Below, one piece after another: positions 7,572 to 10,492 of a stretch of DNA of 10,492 bases. Both the position numbers and the translations under genes were made by a program. Positions within the stretch are counted from its first letter, which is position 1; each line of letters starts with the position of its first letter. The stretch comes from Endomicrobium sp. (GTDB lineage Bacteria > Elusimicrobiota > Endomicrobiia > Endomicrobiales > Endomicrobiaceae): contig JAITOH010000050.1 in assembly GCA_031290055.1 (NCBI GenBank), forward strand, positions 1-10,492. The letters are read 5' to 3'. The notes below the pieces were generated by a model. The model saw only the letters and a program-made list of their open reading frames with translations. It searched no databases and had not been told where the DNA came from.

Positions 7572-8659
7572 TTCTGTCCCTCTTCTAGTAAAGCAATAAC
7601 GGGATCCCCTCCACCAGGGAACCAAATTTTGTCCGGATTACTACATATTATTCTTATTGCACTTTCCTCACTAGCAACATAAGTCCTATCATCCTTTGTA
7701 GCTGCAACTAGAGAACGCAATTTAATTCTGTCATTTAAAGCTATCATTCCTTTTTCATATCCTAAAATTATTGAAAATGGACCATTAATTAAGGCACTCG
7801 CATAAACAGTCCTCATGCTTTTTAGTTCAAACTGAAGTTCTTCGTTTTCCTTTTCAATTTCAGACCAAAAAGGGGCCGCAATTATTTTTATTACTTTTTC
7901 CATAGGTATACTAAACTTCCTTGCAAGCATGTCAAATAAATATGTTATTACTTCAGTGTCAGTTTGAAGAGTACATTTATATCCGTACATTTCCACAAAC
8001 CTCTTATTAGTATCATAGGAAGAAATCTCTCCATTATGTACCACGGACCAATCAAGGATTGTAAAAGGATGAGCTCCTCCCCACCATCCTGGAGTGTTTG
8101 TTGGAAACCTTCCATGTGCTGTCCACATATACGCTTTATAAGTATCAAGCATAAAAAACTCGCCGATAGCTTCGGGATATCCAACACCTTTAAATGTTCC
8201 CATATTCTTTCCACTGGAAAAAACGTAAGCCCCACTATAATCTTTATTTATTTTTATAACGCATCTTGAGGTAAACTCAGCATCACTAATAAAACTACCT
8301 TTTAGCATATGTATTCTGGGCGAAACAAAATAACGCCATATTAGAGGTTTATTTGTGATACTAGGCACATGCTTTGTAGGAATGCTTCCTGCATTTTCTA
8401 TGTCAAAATATTTCGCAATAAAATCTTCTGTCTGCATTTTAATATTTAAATTCTCATAAAATATATGAAACGCATAAAAATCCTTATACTGTGGATAAAT
8501 CCCATAAGCCGCAAAACCACCACCCAATCCATTCGAACGTTCATGCATCAAAGATATGGACCTAATAATCTCCTCACCACTAAATCTTCTACCCTTCCTA
8601 TCAATGATACCACTTATAGCACATCCGGATGGAATTCGCAACTCGCCTTCTTTTAACAT
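7568..8659 (-). CDS. Glutamate synthase domain 1 (class II glutamine amidotransferase)
   Basis: The glutaminase module of a split GOGAT (363 aa), releasing ammonia from glutamine for the synthase subunit. It is an Ntn (class II) amidotransferase: candidate nucleophile Cys13 in PSGCAISG, then HGRFPTNTP (182-190), HNGEISS (208-214) and TDTEV (233-237), which form the glutamine pocket and oxyanion site in this family. Class II enzymes use an N-terminal Cys, so the first 12 residues are presumably removed as a propeptide. Start: ATG at 8657-8659 behind a GGGGG-type SD. An in-frame GTG at 8692 would add 11 residues without a good RBS and is less likely. It is the first gene of the cluster, about 125 nt after the proposed transcription start, and overlaps the synthase gene by 4 bp. 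Confidence 0.93.
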   Translation of the reverse strand: MLKEGELRIPSGCAISGIIDRKGRRFSGEEIIRSISLMHERSNGLGGGFAAYGIYPQYKDFYAFHIFYENLNIKMQTEDFIAKYFDIENAGSIPTKHVPSITNKPLIWRYFVSPRIHMLKGSFISDAEFTSRCVIKINKDYSGAYVFSSGKNMGTFKGVGYPEAIGEFFMLDTYKAYMWTAHGRFPTNTPGWWGGAHPFTILDWSVVHNGEISSYDTNKRFVEMYGYKCTLQTDTEVITYLFDMLARKFSIPMEKVIKIIAAPFWSEIEKENEELQFELKSMRTVYASALINGPFSIILGYEKGMIALNDRIKLRSLVAATKDDRTYVASEESAIRIICSNPDKIWFPGGGDPVIALLEEGQK

Positions 8660-8790
8660 TAAACCCCCATGCAATCTAATAAACCACACCACCTGGACAA
8701 AAACTTCACAAAAACCGACGCTTTAAAACTTACCTAATCCTAGCACTTTATCGTTTTAACCAAATCCACAATCCACTTGAATGAGTTGTA
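8660..8790 (-). promoter_or_regulatory. 5' leader of the glutamate synthase operon
   Basis: About 125 nt of untranslated leader separates the promoter from the first start codon, longer than needed for an SD. It contains a 7-bp perfect inverted repeat (8723-8729 with 8753-8759) around a 23-nt segment containing CTAGGATTAGG on the minus strand. I do not recognise a known riboswitch: there is no T-box core and no glnA-RNA/glutamine riboswitch core that I can see. A regulatory role is possible but unproven. Confidence 0.3.
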
Positions 8791-8819
8791 ATGGTATAAA
8801 AACCACTACTAAATGTCAA
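8791..8819 (-). promoter_or_regulatory. Sigma-A-type promoter of the glutamate synthase operon
   Basis: On the minus strand a perfect TTGACA (8814-8819) is followed after exactly 17 nt by TACCAT (8791-8796, 4 of 6 matches to TATAAT). Transcription would start near 8784. This is the best promoter in the window and lies directly before the first glt gene. A second TATAAT (8836-8841) slightly upstream has only a badly spaced -35 (TTGACT, 13 nt) and is less convincing. No TGTNA-N7-TNACA GlnR/TnrA box fits exactly. Confidence 0.65.
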
Positions 8820-9054
8820 GCAGTAATGTGTTTTTATTATAACATTTTAATTTTAGTCAATTAGTTGTTAAAAACCAATACTTTTAAACTTATACTAAAC
8901 AATGAGGAATAATAAGCCTACAATATCACAAACTACTAATATCACAAACTACTAATATATTTGAAATTTAAAAAACATTCCTAAGTTTATAAGTCAAATA
9001 TAATACGCTAGTATATTGTTCAATTTTTAACTAAAAATGACATTCTTAATACAA
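8820..9054. other. Intergenic region between the divergent glt operon and the M42 locus
   Basis: A very AT-rich stretch without an ORF I can defend. It includes a 16-bp tandem repeat (listed separately). No convincing plus-strand promoter for the aminopeptidase was found: TATACT at 8891-8896 lacks a properly spaced -35. Homology to the aminopeptidase gene begins only at about 9055. Aligning 8932-9054 to the corresponding part of the 253-bp unit gives no similarity, so the leftmost copy is truncated and not merely decayed. Confidence 0.5.
8925..8958. repeat. 16-bp perfect tandem repeat, two copies
   Basis: ATCACAAACTACTAAT occurs twice back to back (8925-8940 and 8941-8956), followed by two bases of a third unit. 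Two copies with no spacers do not make a CRISPR array. It may be a local slippage duplication or a pair of protein-binding sites between the divergent genes. Confidence 0.85.
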
Positions 9055-9184
9055 AAATGTTAGAATCGATAGCTTCGGCAATATTATTGGCAAATTAGGG
9101 AAAGGTAAAAAGAAAATAATGATTGCAGCTCATATGGACGAAATTGGGATGATCGTAAAATATGTAAACGAAAAGGGATTTATA
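9055..9184 (+). pseudogene. Truncated leftmost copy of the M42 5' unit
   Basis: Bases 9073-9184 match codons 40-77 of the intact aminopeptidase gene (9579-9690) with only two differences, both transitions (9083 and 9100). Similarity fades leftward at about 9055, so the RBS, start codon and first roughly 33 codons of this copy are missing. In the aminopeptidase frame it reads on into the next unit and stops at TAA 9203-9205. It has no start of its own and is best read as a gene fragment left by tandem duplication and partial deletion. Confidence 0.85.
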
Positions 9185-9437
9185 AAGTTTATAATAGTAG
9201 AGTAAAAAGGAAAAAATTCTAAAAGACCTACTGATTTCAGATGGAATTTCATGCTATGAATAAAATGTTTACAGTCAAATGAAAAGTGAACTATCTATAG
9301 TATGCTACGATGTTAAATCAGATAACTTCGGCAATGTTATTGGCAAATTAGGGAAAGGTAAAAAGAAAATAATGATTGAAGCTCATATGGACGAAATTGG
9401 GATGATCGTAAAATATATAAACGAAAAGGGATTTATA
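9185..9437 (+). pseudogene. Damaged 253-bp copy of the M42 5' unit
   Basis: A full-length 253-bp unit aligning without gaps to 9438-9690. It contains the counterpart of the RBS, start and codons 1-77 of the aminopeptidase, but the SD is changed (GGAG to GTAG), the ATG is AAG (9207-9209), and codon 19 is TAA (9261-9263). Elsewhere it reads much like the real protein: EKILKDLLISDGIS, then [20 protein letters not shown]. An ORF from the internal ATG at 9279 to 9512 follows this frame and crosses into the next unit out of frame, because 253 is not a multiple of 3. It has no SD. The first 141 nt have 23 mismatches to the intact unit; the last 112 nt have 3. Confidence 0.88.
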
Positions 9438-9459
9438 CAGTTTCTAATAGGAGAGTTAA

Positions 9460-10492
9460 ATGGAAAAATTGCTAAAAGACCTTCTGATGTCAGATGGAAT
9501 TTCAGGCTATGAAGAAAATGTTGCCAGTCTTATGACAAGTGCTCTTTCTAGAGTATGCTATGATGTTAAAACAGATACCTTCGGCAATGTTATTGGCAAA
9601 TTAGGAAAAGGTAAAAAGAAAATAATGATTGCAGCTCATATGGACGAAATTGGGATGATCGTAAAATATGTAAACGAAAAGGGATTTATATACTTTAGTA
9701 AAATTGGCGGAATAAACGATTCTATTCTCCCAGGTGAAATAATAAAAATAATAAATAAAAAAGGAGAGTATGTGACAGGAGTTATAGGAACAAAACCTCC
9801 TCATTTAATCAGCCTTGAGGAGTCAAAACAGTCATTAAAACATGGCACTATGTTTATAGACATAGGTATTAACTCTAGGGATGAAGTTTTAAAAGTCATA
9901 AATATTGGAGACCAAATAACTTTTGAATCTAAAGCTGGAGTTTTAAATGGAGATTTTTATTATGGAAAGGCTGCAGACAACAGAATAGGTTGTTATGCTA
10001 TGGTAAAAGTTATGGAAGCCTTGCTGAAATTAAAAAATTTAAATGCTAGAATTTATGCATGCGCAACGGTACAAGAAGAAGTCGGACTAAAAGGTGGAAA
10101 AATTGCAGCTTTTAAAATAAATCCAGATTTTGCCCTTGTTATAGACACTGCGGTTGCTGGTGATATGCCGGGGATTAAAGAAGAAGTTTCAACATTAAAA
10201 CTTGGAAATGGAGTTGCTATAACAATGGTAGAAGCTTCTGGAAAAGGAACAGTAGTCCCTCAAAAAGTTCGCAATATTATATTTGAAGCTATAAATGAAA
10301 GCAATATACCTCACCAAGTAGACATATTTGAAGGAGGCATGACAGATGGTGCAGTAATATATACAAATAGGGAAGGGGTACCCACAGGAGTATTAAATAT
10401 TCCTACAAGATACATACACGCTCCAACATCTGTTTTCAACATTAAAGATCTAAATCATACAATTGATTTGGCGGTTAAAGTAATAGAAAAAG
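9460..10492 (+). CDS. M42 family aminopeptidase (TET/glutamyl aminopeptidase-like), 3' end cut off
   Basis: The first 344 residues of a cytoplasmic dinuclear-metal aminopeptidase of family M42, whose members form 12-mer tetrahedra that trim peptides. The catalytic set looks intact: His60 and Asp62 in AAHMDEIG, bridging Asp173 in AADNR, Glu206/Glu207 in VQEEVG, Asp229 in VIDTA, and His320 in RYIHAP. The GVIGTKPPH segment (107-115) marks the inserted PDZ-like dimerisation domain. Family members are about 340-360 aa, so only the last few residues are likely missing; no stop is reached. The ATG at 9460 has an AGGAGAG ribosome binding site (9449-9455). The RBS and first 77 codons lie in the third unit of the 253-bp repeat array. 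Its promoter is not evident, because the duplication separates the gene from its original upstream DNA. Confidence 0.94.
   Translation, partial: MEKLLKDLLMSDGISGYEENVASLMTSALSRVCYDVKTDTFGNVIGKLGKGKKKIMIAAHMDEIGMIVKYVNEKGFIYFSKIGGINDSILPGEIIKIINKKGEYVTGVIGTKPPHLISLEESKQSLKHGTMFIDIGINSRDEVLKVINIGDQITFESKAGVLNGDFYYGKAADNRIGCYAMVKVMEALLKLKNLNARIYACATVQEEVGLKGGKIAAFKINPDFALVIDTAVAGDMPGIKEEVSTLKLGNGVAITMVEASGKGTVVPQKVRNIIFEAINESNIPHQVDIFEGGMTDGAVIYTNREGVPTGVLNIPTRYIHAPTSVFNIKDLNHTIDLAVKVIEK

Larger units (their letters stand above)
9055..9690 (+). repeat. 253-bp tandem direct repeat array (2.5 units)
   Basis: Three copies of the aminopeptidase 5' end stand at a constant 253-bp period; the word CTTCGGCAAT begins at 9073, 9326 and 9579. 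Units are about 9055-9184 (truncated), 9185-9437 (damaged) and 9438-9690 (intact, inside the gene). The junction joins GGGATTTATA in codons 75-77 directly to the 5' UTR (CAGTTTCTAATAGGAG), showing that the duplicated segment ran from just before the RBS to codon 77. Position 9690 is the right boundary; sequence after it is single copy in this window. Confidence 0.95.

Noticed and set aside
7572-7625. Longer N-terminus for the synthase subunit
   Set aside because: The extra 18 residues overlap the amidotransferase gene and do not match the family; the ATG at 7571 has an SD and an ATGA overlap.
7948-8656. ORFs opposite or out of frame within the amidotransferase gene
   Set aside because: They overlap a gene with clear family motifs, lack SD sequences, and have low-complexity, non-homologous translations.
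8925-8958. CRISPR-like repeat
   Set aside because: Only two 16-bp copies, directly adjacent, with no spacers and no cas genes.
9279-9512. A 77-residue ORF resembling the M42 N-terminal region
   Set aside because: It is the remaining open part of the damaged 253-bp unit, begins at an internal Met without an SD, and reads into the next unit out of frame. It is treated as part of a pseudogene fragment.
9185-9690. Diversity-generating retroelement (template/variable repeat pair)
   Set aside because: Substitutions between near-repeats suggested it, but mismatches fall at T/G as well as A positions, and there is no reverse transcriptase in the window. The unit is simply the 5' end of the adjacent gene.
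9601-9804. Minus-strand ORF within the aminopeptidase gene
   Set aside because: It is antisense to conserved catalytic codons and reads as a Tyr/Phe-rich shadow of AT-rich coding DNA.

Overview
The window is very AT-rich bacterial DNA with densely packed genes, mostly GGAGG/AGAGGG-like ribosome binding sites, ATGA stop/start overlaps and a sigma-A-like promoter. Gene content points to an anaerobic, Clostridia-like Firmicute: a glutamate synthase split into separate domain proteins with its own polyferredoxin and flavoprotein, an AAT-family amino acid permease and an M42 aminopeptidase. The taxon is an inference. The carbamoyl-phosphate synthase sequences belong to the Bacteroidetes/eukaryote (CAD)-like branch rather than the Bacillus/E. 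coli branch, so other low-GC phyla are not excluded.

Layout. Everything from 1 to 8659 lies on the minus strand. In transcription order it runs: glutamine amidotransferase domain of glutamate synthase (7568-8659), FMN/Fe-S synthase domain (6066-7571), 4x[4Fe-4S] ferredoxin (5439-5906), FAD/NAD(P) oxidoreductase (4174-5442), GXGXG beta-helix domain (3423-4166), carA (2123-3265), an amino acid permease (632-2017), then a 493-bp gap with a hairpin terminator, and the first 46 codons of carB (1-138). A candidate promoter for the cluster is at 8791-8819. Divergently, on the plus strand, an M42 aminopeptidase starts at 9460 and runs off the right edge.

How the genes work together. The five glutamate synthase proteins together supply the modules of a GOGAT: glutamine hydrolysis, ammonia transfer to 2-oxoglutarate on FMN, and electron delivery through Fe-S clusters from a flavoprotein. 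carA/carB encode the other major glutamine-consuming enzyme, carbamoyl-phosphate synthase (pyrimidines and arginine). The permease brings in amino acids. The theme is glutamine/glutamate nitrogen metabolism.

Most unusual part. The 5' end of the M42 gene has been tandemly duplicated with an exact period of 253 bp. The intact unit (9438-9690) carries the RBS, start codon and codons 1-77. A damaged full unit (9185-9437) and a truncated unit (about 9055-9184) precede it. The two halves of the damaged unit have very different divergence: 23/141 mismatches, almost all transversions, against 3/112. I found no defence system, CRISPR array, transposase or RNA gene.
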